This document shows, one piece after another, positions 43,424 to 51,882 of a DNA stretch of 55,126 bases. The stretch covers positions 1-55,126 of the forward strand of contig DATGDH010000064.1 of assembly GCA_035310985.1 (NCBI GenBank). The letters run 5' to 3'. The translations under genes were made by a program, and so were the position numbers. Every line of letters starts with the position of its first letter. Position 1 is the stretch's first letter. Source of the stretch: DAHVFK01 sp035310985. GTDB taxonomy: Bacteria; Pseudomonadota; Gammaproteobacteria; Burkholderiales; SG8-39. The notes beneath the pieces were generated by a model, which saw nothing but the letters and a program-made list of their open reading frames with translations, made no database searches and had not been told where the DNA came from.

Positions 43424-44158
43424 ATGGATCTCGAACTGCGGGGCAAGCGCGCGCTGGTGACCGGCGGCTCGAAGGGCATCGGCAAGGCCTGCGCCGAAGC
43501 GCTCGCCGCCGAAGGCTGCGAAGTGCTGATCGCCGCGCGCAACCCCGCGCCCGCGCCGAACGCGAAGGCGATCGACCTGTCGCAACCGGGCGCCGCCGAG
43601 GCGCTCGCCGCCTGGGCGGGCGAGCTCGACGTACTGGTGAACAACGCCGGCGCGATCCCCGGCGGCGATCTGCTCAAGGTGGACGAGCAGACCTGGCGCC
43701 GTGCCTGGGACCTGAAGGTGTTCGGTTACATCAACCTGTCACGTCAGGTGTACGCGGCGATGAAGCGCCGCGGGCGCGGCGTGATCCTCAACATCATCGG
43801 CGCGGCGGGCGAGAGGATGGACGCGGCCTACGTCGCCGGCAGCACGGCGAACGCTGGCCTGATGGCCTTCACGCGCGCGCTCGGCGGCGCCGCGCCTGCG
43901 GACGGCATCCGCGTGCTCGGCATCAATCCTGGGCCGGTATCGACCGACCGCCTGACGAGCCTGTACAAGCAGCGCGCCGAGACGCTGCTCGGCGACGCAG
44001 CGCGCTACCAGGAGCTCTTTTCCGGCATGTCGTTCGGCCGGCCCGCGACTCCGCAGGAGATCGCCTGGGCGGCGGCGTTCCTCGTCTCGGCGCGCTCGAC
44101 CTACACCTCGGGGTGCATACTCACGATCGACGGCGGCGCCTCGAGCCGCCAGCACTAG
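43424..44158 (+). CDS. SDR-fold protein lacking the canonical YxxxK
   Basis: A 244-residue short-chain dehydrogenase-like protein. The cofactor site is normal (TGGSKGIGKA, NNAG), but the active-site segment reads AAYVAGSTANAGLMAFTRAL: Tyr is followed by Ser at the Lys position, and the segment is about three residues longer than usual before TRAL. The catalytic Ser region is NIIGAAGE. The protein may work by another mechanism, on another reaction, or as a structural relative. GGAAGGGA precedes the ATG at 43424. First gene of the plus operon. Confidence 0.83.
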   Translation: MDLELRGKRALVTGGSKGIGKACAEALAAEGCEVLIAARNPAPAPNAKAIDLSQPGAAEALAAWAGELDVLVNNAGAIPGGDLLKVDEQTWRRAWDLKVFGYINLSRQVYAAMKRRGRGVILNIIGAAGERMDAAYVAGSTANAGLMAFTRALGGAAPADGIRVLGINPGPVSTDRLTSLYKQRAETLLGDAARYQELFSGMSFGRPATPQEIAWAAAFLVSARSTYTSGCILTIDGGASSRQH

Positions 44159-44177
44159 CGCCGCGCGCAAGAGAATC

Positions 44178-45161
44178 ATGAAAGCCGTGCTCTGCAAGCA
44201 GTTCGGCCCGCCCGAGACCCTGGTGGTCGAGGACCTGCCCTCGCCCCGGCCCGGGCCGGGCGAGGTCGTGGTAGCGGTCAAGGCCGCGAGCGTCAACTTT
44301 CCCGACGTGCTGGTGATCCAGAACAAGTACCAGGTCAAAGCGACGCCGCCCTTCACGCCCGGCTCGGAGTTCGCCGGAGTGGTGAAGGAGGTCGGCGCGG
44401 GCGTGACGCAGGTCAGGCCCGGCGACCGCGTGCTCGGCGCGGGATCTTCCGGCGGCTTCGCCGAGGAATGCCTGGTGCCGGCCGGTGCGCGCCTGGTGCC
44501 GGTGCCCGCGGGCATGGACTATCCCACCGCCGCGTCGTTCCTGCTCACCTACGGCACCTCGCACCACGCGCTGTGCAACCGCGCCGACGCGAAGCCCGGC
44601 GAGACGCTGCTGGTGCTCGGCGCCGCGGGCGGCGTCGGGCTCGCGGCAGTGGAGATCGGCAAGATCCTGGGCTTGCGCGTGATCGCCGCGGCCTCGAGCA
44701 GGGAAAAGCTCGCCGTGTGCCGCGACCACGGCGCCGACGAGACGATCGACTACTCGTCGGAGGATCTGCGTGAGCGCATCAAGGTCCTCACCGGCGGCAA
44801 GGGCGTCGACCTGATCTACGACCCGGTGGGCGGCACGTACACCGAGGCAGCATTGAGATCTTCGGCCTGGCGCGCGCGCCTGCTGGTGGTCGGCTTCGCC
44901 GCGGGCGAGATACCGAAGATCCCGCTCAACCTGCCGCTCCTCATGGAGCGCTCGGTGGTCGGCGTGTACTGGGGCGAGTGGAGCAAGCGCGCGCCGCAGG
45001 AGTTCGCCGCGGCGGTCAAGCAGCTCGGTGCCTGGTTCGCCGAGCGCAAGCTGCGCCCGCACATCTCGGCGCGCTACCCGCTCGCCGAGGCGGCGCGCGC
45101 GCTGCGCGACATGGCCGAGCGGCGCGTGATGGGCAAGGTGGTTCTGCTCACGGATGCCTGA
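44178..45161 (+). CDS. NADPH:quinone oxidoreductase family protein
   Basis: A 327-residue zinc-free MDR with AASVNFPDVLVIQ, PGSEFAGVV and the NADPH-binding LGAAGGVGLAAVEIGK; GGKGVDLIYDPVGG is also family-typical. It is related to the 3451-4428 protein (similar NLPLL...VGV.WG..... segment). It probably reduces a quinone, enone or enoyl-CoA. The gene lies 19 bases after the atypical SDR, and its 3' end overlaps the next gene by eight bases. Confidence 0.9.
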   Translation: MKAVLCKQFGPPETLVVEDLPSPRPGPGEVVVAVKAASVNFPDVLVIQNKYQVKATPPFTPGSEFAGVVKEVGAGVTQVRPGDRVLGAGSSGGFAEECLVPAGARLVPVPAGMDYPTAASFLLTYGTSHHALCNRADAKPGETLLVLGAAGGVGLAAVEIGKILGLRVIAAASSREKLAVCRDHGADETIDYSSEDLRERIKVLTGGKGVDLIYDPVGGTYTEAALRSSAWRARLLVVGFAAGEIPKIPLNLPLLMERSVVGVYWGEWSKRAPQEFAAAVKQLGAWFAERKLRPHISARYPLAEAARALRDMAERRVMGKVVLLTDA

Positions 45162-46089
45162 AGCGCGCGTGCTGGTGCTGGGCGCCGGAGCGATCGGGGC
45201 CTTTTACGGCGGGATCCTCGCGCGCGCCGGCTGCGAAGTGGCGGTGCTCGCGCGCAGCGACTACGACGCGGTCGCCGCGCGCGGCTTCCGCATCGACAGC
45301 ACGCTCGGCGACCTTTCCTTCCGCCCAGCGCAGACGCTGCGCGCGCCGGAGGAGTACCGCGGCGAGGCAGACTATCTGCTGGTGGCCGTCAAGCTCGTGC
45401 GCGGCGCGGACCGCGCGGCGCTCATCCGCCCGGCGCTCGGCGCCGCGAGCGCGATCGTGCTCGTTCAGAACGGCATCGGCATCGAGGACGAGGTGGCCGA
45501 GGCCTTCCCGCGCCACGAGCTGCTCTCGGGCGTGGCCTACGCCGCGGTGAGCCGCACAGCGCCGGCGCAGCTGCGCCACCATTCACAGTTCACGCGCCTG
45601 GTGCTGGGGCGCTACCCGCACGGCGCCTCCGCCAAGGCCGAGCGCTTCGCGGCGCTGGTGCAGAAGGGCGGGGCGAGCTGCACGCTGACCGAAGACATCG
45701 TCGGCGCGCGCTGGCAGAAATGCGCGTGGAACGCGGTGTTCAATCCCGTGTCCGCGCTCGGCAACGGCCTCGGCACGCGCGAGATCCTGTCAGGCGAGGA
45801 GCAGACCGCATTCGTACGCGCCGCGATCGGCGAGGTGTGCGCGCTCGCCGCGGCCGACGGCCACGCACTTGCGCCCGACACGGCCGACAGGACGATCGAG
45901 GGCACGCTGCGCCTGCCGAACTACGTCTCGAGCATGGGCCAGGACCGGCTCGCCGGGCGGCCGATGGAGACCGAGGCGCTGGTCGGCAACGCGGTGCGCG
46001 CGGCGCGGCGCCTGGGGGTCGCGGCGCCCCGCCTCGAGACGCTGTACGCGCTGCTGCGCATGCTCGAATCCGCGCCGGGTGCCCGGTGA
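45154..46089 (+). CDS. 2-dehydropantoate 2-reductase family protein
   Basis: A 311-residue ketopantoate-reductase-fold protein: VLGAGAIGAFYGG at the N-terminus, AVKLVRG, QNGIG, the lysine in WQKCAWNAVFNPVSAL, and METEALVGNAV at the C-terminus. It reduces a 2-oxo acid with NADPH. It overlaps the quinone reductase by eight bases and the permease start by GTGA. With homologues at 1730 and 51883 in the same window, pantothenate synthesis is unlikely to be the role of all three. Confidence 0.87.
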   Translation: MPEARVLVLGAGAIGAFYGGILARAGCEVAVLARSDYDAVAARGFRIDSTLGDLSFRPAQTLRAPEEYRGEADYLLVAVKLVRGADRAALIRPALGAASAIVLVQNGIGIEDEVAEAFPRHELLSGVAYAAVSRTAPAQLRHHSQFTRLVLGRYPHGASAKAERFAALVQKGGASCTLTEDIVGARWQKCAWNAVFNPVSALGNGLGTREILSGEEQTAFVRAAIGEVCALAAADGHALAPDTADRTIEGTLRLPNYVSSMGQDRLAGRPMETEALVGNAVRAARRLGVAAPRLETLYALLRMLESAPGAR

Positions 46090-46838
46090 TCGCGACCCTG
46101 CAGGGGCTCACCGGGCCGTGGCAGCTCGTCTGGTGCGCGCTGGTGGTCCTCGCGGCCTACACGTTGCGCGGCGCGACCGGCTTCGGCGCCGGGGTGGTGG
46201 CGATCCCCTTGCTCGTGCTGGTGCTGCCGCTGCGGGTGGTGATTCCGGTCGTCACCACCCTGGGTATCGCCGCCTCCTTCGGCCAGACGATGCGTGAGTT
46301 CCGCCATGTCGAATGGCGCGGCGTGCGCGGCCTGCTCGTGCCGACGCTCGTCGGTGCGGCCGCCGGGCTGTGGCTGTTCAAGGCGCTGCATCCCGAGCTG
46401 CTGCGCGGCGCGCTCGCGCTGTTCATCATCGGCTACGCCCTGTGGAGCGTGGCGCCGCGCGCGAAAGAGCGGCGTGCGCCGCGCGTCTGGCTCGCGCCCG
46501 TCGCGGGCGCGGGCGGCGGCCTGGTGAGCACGCTGTTCGGCGGCATGGCGGGCCCCATGTTCGTCGTCTATCTCGACGCGCTGCGGCTCGACAAGACGCG
46601 CTTCCGCGCCACCATCTCGGCGATTCTGTTCCTGCTCGCGCTGTTGCGTGCCGGCGGCTACGGCAGCCTGGGCTTCTACGACATGCGCGCGCTCGCCGTG
46701 CTTGCGCTGCTGGCGCCCGCGATGCTGCTCGGCATGGTGCTCGGCGAGCACGCGCACCACGGGCTGAACGAGAAGCCTTTCAAGCGCGTGGTCGCGGCGC
46801 TGCTCGTGGTGAGCGGCTGCACGCTGCTGCTCAAATGA
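46086..46838 (+). CDS. TauE/SafE family permease
   Basis: A 250-residue polytopic membrane protein with about eight helices in two similar halves, characterised by AYTLRGATGFGAGVVAIPLL in the first and AGAGGGLVSTLFGGMAGPMFVVYL in the second. Family members export sulfite, sulfoacetate or other organic anions. The start is GTG in a GTGA overlap with the reductase. Its stop overlaps the ClC gene start by ATGA. The transported ion is not readable. Confidence 0.88.
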   Translation: MIATLQGLTGPWQLVWCALVVLAAYTLRGATGFGAGVVAIPLLVLVLPLRVVIPVVTTLGIAASFGQTMREFRHVEWRGVRGLLVPTLVGAAAGLWLFKALHPELLRGALALFIIGYALWSVAPRAKERRAPRVWLAPVAGAGGGLVSTLFGGMAGPMFVVYLDALRLDKTRFRATISAILFLLALLRAGGYGSLGFYDMRALAVLALLAPAMLLGMVLGEHAHHGLNEKPFKRVVAALLVVSGCTLLLK

Positions 46839-48565
46839 AGCGCTCGCGCCTGAACCGCTGGCTGCTGCGCCTGCTCGATCGGATCCGACCGACCGAGGTG
46901 CACGTCATGCTGCTGTGGGCGGCACTGGTCGGCCTCGTCGGCGCGCTCGCCACCATCGCCTTCCGAGAGGGAATCCGCGGGCTGGAGTGGCTCGCCACGC
47001 GCCGCACTGGCGGGTTGGTGGAGATCGCCGAATTCCTGCCCTGGTACCTGCGCATCATCTTCCCGGCGGTGGGCGGCGTGGTCGCGGGGCTCCTGCTGCA
47101 GCTCAGCCGCAGGTGGGCGAGCGAAGGGACTTCCTCGGACTACATGGAGGCGATCTCGATCGGCGACGGCCGCATCCCCGTGCGCCAGGCGCTGGCGCGC
47201 AGCGCATCGTCGCTGTTCTCGGTGGCCTCGGGCGGCTCGATCGGGCGCGAGGGCTCGATGGTGCACCTGGCCGCCACCTGCGCCTCCATCACGGGCCGCA
47301 TCGCGAAATTCAATCCGGCGCGGCTGCGCCTGCTGGTCGCCTGCGGGGCCGCGGCGGGCATCACCGCGGCCTACAGCGCGCCCATCGCCGGCGCGCTGTT
47401 CGTGTCCGAGATCGTTCTCGGCACGATCGCGATGGAGAGCTTCGGTCCGCTCATCGTTTCTTCGGTGGTCGCCAACATCACCATGCGCGAGCTCACCGGC
47501 TATGCGCCGCCGTACGAGATGCCGGCCTTCCCGGCGATCTTCGGCAAGGAGGTGCTCGCCTTCGTCGCGCTCGGGCTGCTCGCGGGTGCCGCCGCTCCGC
47601 AGTTCATGCGCGCGCTGGATAGCGCCAAGGCTGCGTTCGCGCGCCTGAAGCTGCCGCTGCCGCTGCGCCTCGGCCTCGGCGGCCTGATCGTCGGCGTGCT
47701 GTCGGCAAACGTGCCCGAGGTGTGGGGCAACGGCTACAGCGTGGTCAACTCGCTGCTACATCATGACTGGCTCTGGAGCCTCGTGCTGGTGGTGCTCGTC
47801 ACCAAGATCGCCGCCACCGCCTCCACCACCGGCTCGGGCGCCATCGGCGGGGTGTTCACGCCCACGCTGTTCGTCGGCGCCGCGCTGGGCCTGCTGTTCG
47901 GCCAGGGTGTGCACGCGCTGTGGCCGCAGGCCACGTCGATGCCATTCGCCTACGCGATCGTCGGCATGGGCGCCTTTCTGGCGGGGGCCACGCACGCGCC
48001 GCTGATGGCGATCCTGATGATCTTCGAGATGACGCTCAGCTACCAGGTGGTGCTGCCGCTCATGCTCGCCTGCGTCACCGCGTACTTCATGGCGCACGCC
48101 GTGCGCGAGAAGTCGATGTACGAAGTCACCATCCTGCGCAACGTGCAAGAGCGCGCGCTCGCGCGCTGGCGCGGCCTGCGGATCGGAGAATTGATGAAGC
48201 CGGCGGTGCCCACGGTGCCCGCCACGGCGAGCTTCGCCGAGGTGGAGCGCGCCTTCCTCGAGCACCCCGTGCGCAACGTCTACGTGGTCGACGGGGACGG
48301 GCGCTTCCTGGGCGTCGTGTCGCTGCACGAGATCAAGCCGCTGCTGGTGGGGCGCGAGCACACGCCGCCGCCGACGGCGGGCGAGCTGATGCGGCGCGAG
48401 TTCGAGGTGCTGACGCCGGAGACGCCGCTCGGCGACGCGCTGCAGGCTTTCCTCACGCAGGGGACCGAGCGCCTTCCCGTGGTGGCGGGCACCGAGAACC
48501 GCAGGCTGCTCGGCGTGGTGTCGAAGTCGGACCTGCTACTCGAGATCCACAGCCTCAGCGGCTGA
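46835..48565 (+). CDS. ClC family chloride channel/transporter with C-terminal CBS domains
   Basis: A 576-residue ClC protein. The chloride-pathway motifs are present: GGSIGREGSMVHL (gating glutamate retained, GREGP reads GREGS), GSGAIGGVFTPTLFVGA and GAFLAGATHAPLMAI. About ten membrane helices end near residue 425; two CBS domains follow (about 440-575, with RNVYVVDGDGRFLGVVSL and RLPVVAGTENRRLLGVVSKSDLL), a regulatory module that binds adenine nucleotides in relatives. The ATG is chosen for the ATGA overlap with the permease. Confidence 0.92.
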   Translation: MKRSRLNRWLLRLLDRIRPTEVHVMLLWAALVGLVGALATIAFREGIRGLEWLATRRTGGLVEIAEFLPWYLRIIFPAVGGVVAGLLLQLSRRWASEGTSSDYMEAISIGDGRIPVRQALARSASSLFSVASGGSIGREGSMVHLAATCASITGRIAKFNPARLRLLVACGAAAGITAAYSAPIAGALFVSEIVLGTIAMESFGPLIVSSVVANITMRELTGYAPPYEMPAFPAIFGKEVLAFVALGLLAGAAAPQFMRALDSAKAAFARLKLPLPLRLGLGGLIVGVLSANVPEVWGNGYSVVNSLLHHDWLWSLVLVVLVTKIAATASTTGSGAIGGVFTPTLFVGAALGLLFGQGVHALWPQATSMPFAYAIVGMGAFLAGATHAPLMAILMIFEMTLSYQVVLPLMLACVTAYFMAHAVREKSMYEVTILRNVQERALARWRGLRIGELMKPAVPTVPATASFAEVERAFLEHPVRNVYVVDGDGRFLGVVSLHEIKPLLVGREHTPPPTAGELMRREFEVLTPETPLGDALQAFLTQGTERLPVVAGTENRRLLGVVSKSDLLLEIHSLSG

Positions 48566-49094
48566 CGGGGTGCGTCGCGTCGCCCTCGCCTAGCGGTCTT
48601 TGCATCAGCACGCTGTCCACCCAGCGCCCGAACTTGAAGCCACTCGAGCGCAGTGTGCCGACCGGCAGAAAGCCGTGGCGCGCGTGCAACGCGATGGAAG
48701 CGAGGTGGGCGCTGTCGCCGATGACGGCGACCAGCTGCCGGTAGCCGAGCGCCTCCGCGCGCCGGACGAGCTCGGCGAGCAGCGCGCTGCCCAGGCCGCG
48801 TCCCAGCAGGTCGTGGCGCACGTAGACCGAGTCTTCCAGCGTGAAGCGGTAGGCCGAACGGGTGCGGTAAAGGGCACAGTAGGCGTAGCCAGCCGGCGCG
48901 CCGTCCAGCTCGGCCACCAGGTAGGGCAGCCCGGCGCCGCTGATGTGCGCGTAGCGACGGCGCATCTCGTCGACCGAAGGCGGCACCTCCTCGAACGTCG
49001 CGAGCCCGTGCAGGACGTGGTGGGCGTAGATCGACTGGATCGCCGCGATGTCGCCCGGCGCGGCGTCTCGCACCCGCGTGGAGTCCGCGGCCAA
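48555..49094 (-). CDS. GNAT family N-acetyltransferase (phosphinothricin-acetyltransferase-like)
   Basis: A 179-residue GNAT. It reads VRDAAPGDIAAIQSIYAHHV.....TFEEVPPSVDEM, as in PAT/bar-like enzymes, and has the acetyl-CoA motif DLLGRGLGSALLAELV and ALHARHGFLPVG. The predicted start is TTG at 49094, four bases after the aldolase stop; a GTG at 49073 is also possible. It acetylates an amino group of an unknown small molecule. Its end overlaps the ClC gene by 11 bases. Confidence 0.88.
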   Translation of the reverse strand: MAADSTRVRDAAPGDIAAIQSIYAHHVLHGLATFEEVPPSVDEMRRRYAHISGAGLPYLVAELDGAPAGYAYCALYRTRSAYRFTLEDSVYVRHDLLGRGLGSALLAELVRRAEALGYRQLVAVIGDSAHLASIALHARHGFLPVGTLRSSGFKFGRWVDSVLMQRPLGEGDATHPVSR

Positions 49095-49098
49095 GGTG

Positions 49099-49854
49099 TC
49101 AGCTCTTGTAGTCGGGCGCGTCGCGCTCGAGCAGCCGCTTCAGCGCGGCGAAATGCGCGCCCGCGTACTTGGGCGTGTCATCAAGCATCATGCGGTACGC
49201 CTGCTGCGCCACCGCCGGGCGCACCGCGCGCAGCTTGAGTCCCGTGGCGCGCGCCAGCACCTGCACGCGCGCCGCGCGCTCGAGGTAGTAGAGCGCGTCG
49301 AAAGCCTCTGCGACCGTCGTACCGACGACGATCACGCCGTGGTTGGCGAGGAACATGACGCGCTTCGAGCCGAGCACGCGCGCCAGGCGATCGCCTTCCG
49401 CTTCGTCCACCACCAGGCCGTTGTAGCTGTCGTCGTAGGCGATGTCGTCCAGGAAGCGCAGCGCGTTCTGCTCCACCATCTCCAGCCTGCCGGGCTCGGT
49501 GAGCGTGAGCGCGGTGGCGTAAGGCATGTGGGTGTGCAGCACGCAGGCCGCACGCGGATTGGCGCGGTGGATGCGCGAGTGGATGAAGAAGGCGGTTTTC
49601 TCGATCTCGCCGTCTCCCTCGAGCAGGTTGCCCCCGGCGTCGACCGCGAGCAGGTTCGAGGCGCTCACCTCGCTCCAATGCAGGCCGTAGCGGTTCAGCA
49701 GGAAGCGCTCGCCCTGCGGCAGCATCAGGCTGAAGTGGTTGCACACGCCTTCGTGCAGGTCGAGCTGCACGGCGAGGCGGAAGGCCGCGGCGAGATCGAT
49801 GCGCGCCTGCCGCTCGGCGGCCGACGTCTGGCTGAGTTCGCGTACCGTGCCCAC
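49099..49854 (-). CDS. Class II aldolase/adducin family protein
   Basis: A 251-residue class II aldolase/adducin-domain protein. Zinc ligands are expected from CVLHTHMPYATAL and FLANHGVIVVG, and the substrate pocket includes VCNHFSLMLP. Families with this fold cleave or epimerise sugar phosphates or act as decarboxylases. The start is GTG at 49854 because GGAGGAG lies just upstream; no ATG fits. It is divergent from a lipoprotein gene and co-directional with the acetyltransferase. Confidence 0.87.
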   Translation of the reverse strand: MGTVRELSQTSAAERQARIDLAAAFRLAVQLDLHEGVCNHFSLMLPQGERFLLNRYGLHWSEVSASNLLAVDAGGNLLEGDGEIEKTAFFIHSRIHRANPRAACVLHTHMPYATALTLTEPGRLEMVEQNALRFLDDIAYDDSYNGLVVDEAEGDRLARVLGSKRVMFLANHGVIVVGTTVAEAFDALYYLERAARVQVLARATGLKLRAVRPAVAQQAYRMMLDDTPKYAGAHFAALKRLLERDAPDYKS

Positions 49855-49884
49855 TGCTGCCTCCTCCGAAGCGTTGCGCTCGAT

Positions 49885-49890
49885 TATAGT
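49885..49890 (+). promoter_or_regulatory. Candidate -10 of the lipoprotein gene
   Basis: TATAGT in an AT-rich stretch 36 bases before the ATG at 49926, in the 71-base gap to the divergent aldolase gene. No good -35 is visible. Confidence 0.3.
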
Positions 49891-49925
49891 TTGGGCAGAC
49901 CCGAAATATCGAAGGAGCCCAAGAA

Positions 49926-50195
49926 ATGCGCCGCCTCTGCCTCGCGCTCGCGCTCGTCCTGTTCGCCGCCGGCTGCTCGAAGGTGGACCAGGAGCACTAT
50001 TCCCGGATCCAGAACGGCATGACCGAGCAGCAGGTCTACGACATCCTCGGCAAGCCCGATGAGACATCGAGCGGCGGCCTCCTAGGAGTCAGCGCCACCT
50101 CGGCCAAATGGGTGTCCGGCGACGCCGAGATCGCCATCCAGTTCGTCGACGGCAAGGTGGTTCTCAGGAGCTTCGACCAGCCGCGCGGCAAGTGA
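49926..50195 (+). CDS. DUF3862/BamE-like lipoprotein
   Basis: An 89-residue outer-membrane-type lipoprotein. The signal sequence ends in FAAGC (lipobox cysteine at residue 18). The mature part has the SmpA/OmlA-like pattern YSRIQNGMTEQQVYDILGKPDE followed by a strand WVSGDAEIAIQFVDGKVV, which is the DUF3862 fold. GAAGGAG precedes the ATG. It is divergent from the aldolase gene and convergent with the regulator that follows. Its specific role is unknown. Confidence 0.83.
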   Translation: MRRLCLALALVLFAAGCSKVDQEHYSRIQNGMTEQQVYDILGKPDETSSGGLLGVSATSAKWVSGDAEIAIQFVDGKVVLRSFDQPRGK

Positions 50196-50204
50196 GCGCG
50201 CAGG

Positions 50205-51791
50205 CTAGGCCTTCCTCGTCTGTACCCGCCTGGTACGGCTGACGATCTCCTCGCGCACGTCGGCGATCTCGCGCGCGCGCGAGGCCGACGCGCCGTCGCA
50301 AGGCTCGGCGCGCGGGCAATGCGTGCTGCGCGGGCAGATGATGCGCGCCGGGCTCGCGAGCGCGTCCTCGACCCAGGCGATGTTCAGCACTTTCGCCGCG
50401 CCCTTGATCGCCTCGGCCGCCGCTGCGGGGATCCTGCCCGCACCGTGGTGATGCTGGCACGCCGCGGCGACGCTGGCGACGATCTCGTCAGCGTCGTCGC
50501 CGTGCGAGCGCAGCGCCGGCGCGAGGTCGATGCCGACCGAGAGCACGTGCGGGTTGCCGGCCATGTCGTTCGTGCGCCGCGAGTGGCAGCAGTAAAGCAG
50601 CGACTGATCGCCGTCGCGCAGCACCGAGATCTGCGAGCCGCGGTCCGCGCCGCGCTGCTCGTTCAGCATGCGGAACACGGCCCATTGCGGACACGGGTCG
50701 GTGGCGCGCGCCATGTTCCCCCAGGGCAGCGGAATGCCGTTGCCGCGATACACTGCGCGCAGGTGCCCTGGCGGATAGGCATCGAAGAAGTGCCAGTAAG
50801 GATAAGGCGAGACCTTGGTCATGCGCCGCATCACCACCGCCGGCGTGAGCTCGATCTTCTCGCCGGGCTCCACGCGGTACGACTCGCGCGCAAGGAAGCG
50901 CCGGAACGGCGCCTTGGGCGCGAGCAGCGCACCGGCGAAGAAGCTGCACTCGAAGTCGCGCCAGGCGTGCAGCACGTCCTGCGCGCTCATCCCCGTGGAT
51001 ACTGCGGCGGCGCCTTCCGGGCTGCCGCCCATTTCCCCGCCGGTGGCGTGCGCGGATTTGAGCCCGTCGCCGTCGTGCAGCACTTTGTGGCCGATGTGCG
51101 AGGCGAGGTCGAACTTCAGGCGTGCCGGGTCCGCCTGCAGCTCGCGGTTCAGATACACGGTGCGCGGGGACTCGAAGAACGAGCGCACCATGCTGCGCAG
51201 CTCGCGGTCGTTGTCGCGCGCGAGCACCGGCTTCCTGTCGAACCAACGCAGCGTCAGGCCGTGGTGCCGGCACAGGCGCATCAGGTCCTCCACGCCGATC
51301 GGAAACCTGCGCTCGCCGACGCTCTCGGCCGCGCGCTCGAGATCCGGAAAGTCGTTGCGCGACATCTCCTGGTGCGAGCGGATGAGCAGGTGCGCGAACT
51401 GACGTCCGGTGGTGCCGGTCTGCGCGAGCAGCTCCGGGATCGCCGCCTGCAGCAGCTCCTTGGAGAACAGGAACGCGGGCTCGAGCGGCACGCGCGCCGA
51501 GGCGCCGGCGCGCTCGCGCGCGGCCGGCCGTTCGAGCTCCGGACTGCCGTCCAGGAACCAGCCCGGCTCGCGCTGGAACACGCTGGACAGCAGGCGCAGC
51601 ACGTCCTGGGAGGGGATGCGCTTGCCGCTCTCGATCATGCTCAGGTAGGACACCGAGGGAGCGCCGCGCGCGTCGAGCCGGATGCAGCGCGCCGACAGCT
51701 CCTCCAGCGTCAGTCCGTTGTCCTTGCGCAAGGCACGCAGCTTGGTGCCGAGGAAGTGGCTGTTGCGCGTGTGCGGTGATGTGGCCGACAT
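50205..51791 (-). CDS. ScfR/PrpR-type short-chain fatty acyl-CoA regulator (XRE HTH plus DUF2083)
   Basis: A 528-residue regulator. Residues about 14-75 are an XRE helix-turn-helix (LGTKLRALRKDNGLTLEELS, SYLSMIESGKRIPS). The middle has a degenerate ImmA/IrrE-like segment (FDLASHIGHKVLH). The C-terminal half belongs to the short-chain fatty acyl-CoA regulator family, with CCHSRR and the cysteine cluster CPRSTHCPRAEPC (C-x5-C-x5-C), like the iron-sulfur site reported for mycobacterial PrpR. The ATG at 51791 is preferred; a GTG at 51818 is possible. Repeats overlap the start, suggesting autoregulation. It is divergent from the gene at 51883. Confidence 0.87.
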   Translation of the reverse strand: MSATSPHTRNSHFLGTKLRALRKDNGLTLEELSARCIRLDARGAPSVSYLSMIESGKRIPSQDVLRLLSSVFQREPGWFLDGSPELERPAARERAGASARVPLEPAFLFSKELLQAAIPELLAQTGTTGRQFAHLLIRSHQEMSRNDFPDLERAAESVGERRFPIGVEDLMRLCRHHGLTLRWFDRKPVLARDNDRELRSMVRSFFESPRTVYLNRELQADPARLKFDLASHIGHKVLHDGDGLKSAHATGGEMGGSPEGAAAVSTGMSAQDVLHAWRDFECSFFAGALLAPKAPFRRFLARESYRVEPGEKIELTPAVVMRRMTKVSPYPYWHFFDAYPPGHLRAVYRGNGIPLPWGNMARATDPCPQWAVFRMLNEQRGADRGSQISVLRDGDQSLLYCCHSRRTNDMAGNPHVLSVGIDLAPALRSHGDDADEIVASVAAACQHHHGAGRIPAAAAEAIKGAAKVLNIAWVEDALASPARIICPRSTHCPRAEPCDGASASRAREIADVREEIVSRTRRVQTRKA

Positions 51792-51828
51792 GTGAAATTG
51801 ACGTTGTGAAATTTCCACAGTGAAATTT
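51792..51828. promoter_or_regulatory. Three GTGAAATT(T) repeats with a 14-bp period; candidate ScfR operator
   Basis: GTGAAATT at 51792-51799, GTGAAATTT at 51806-51814 and GTGAAATTT at 51820-51828, all in one direction and exactly 14 bases apart. The middle copy lies in a near-palindrome, TGTGAAATTTCCACA (51805-51819). The site lies directly upstream of the regulator ATG and upstream of the -10 TATACT of the divergent gene. Confidence 0.65.
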
Positions 51829-51844
51829 ACCAGATCTTGCCGCC

Positions 51845-51850
51845 TATACT
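51845..51850 (+). promoter_or_regulatory. Candidate -10 of the gene at 51883
   Basis: TATACT 33 bases before the ATG at 51883, with the expected -35 zone falling inside the third GTGAAATTT repeat. Binding there would be expected to affect initiation. Confidence 0.45.
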
Positions 51851-51882
51851 GCGCTCAGCACGCCGCACAACGGAGGCACGGC

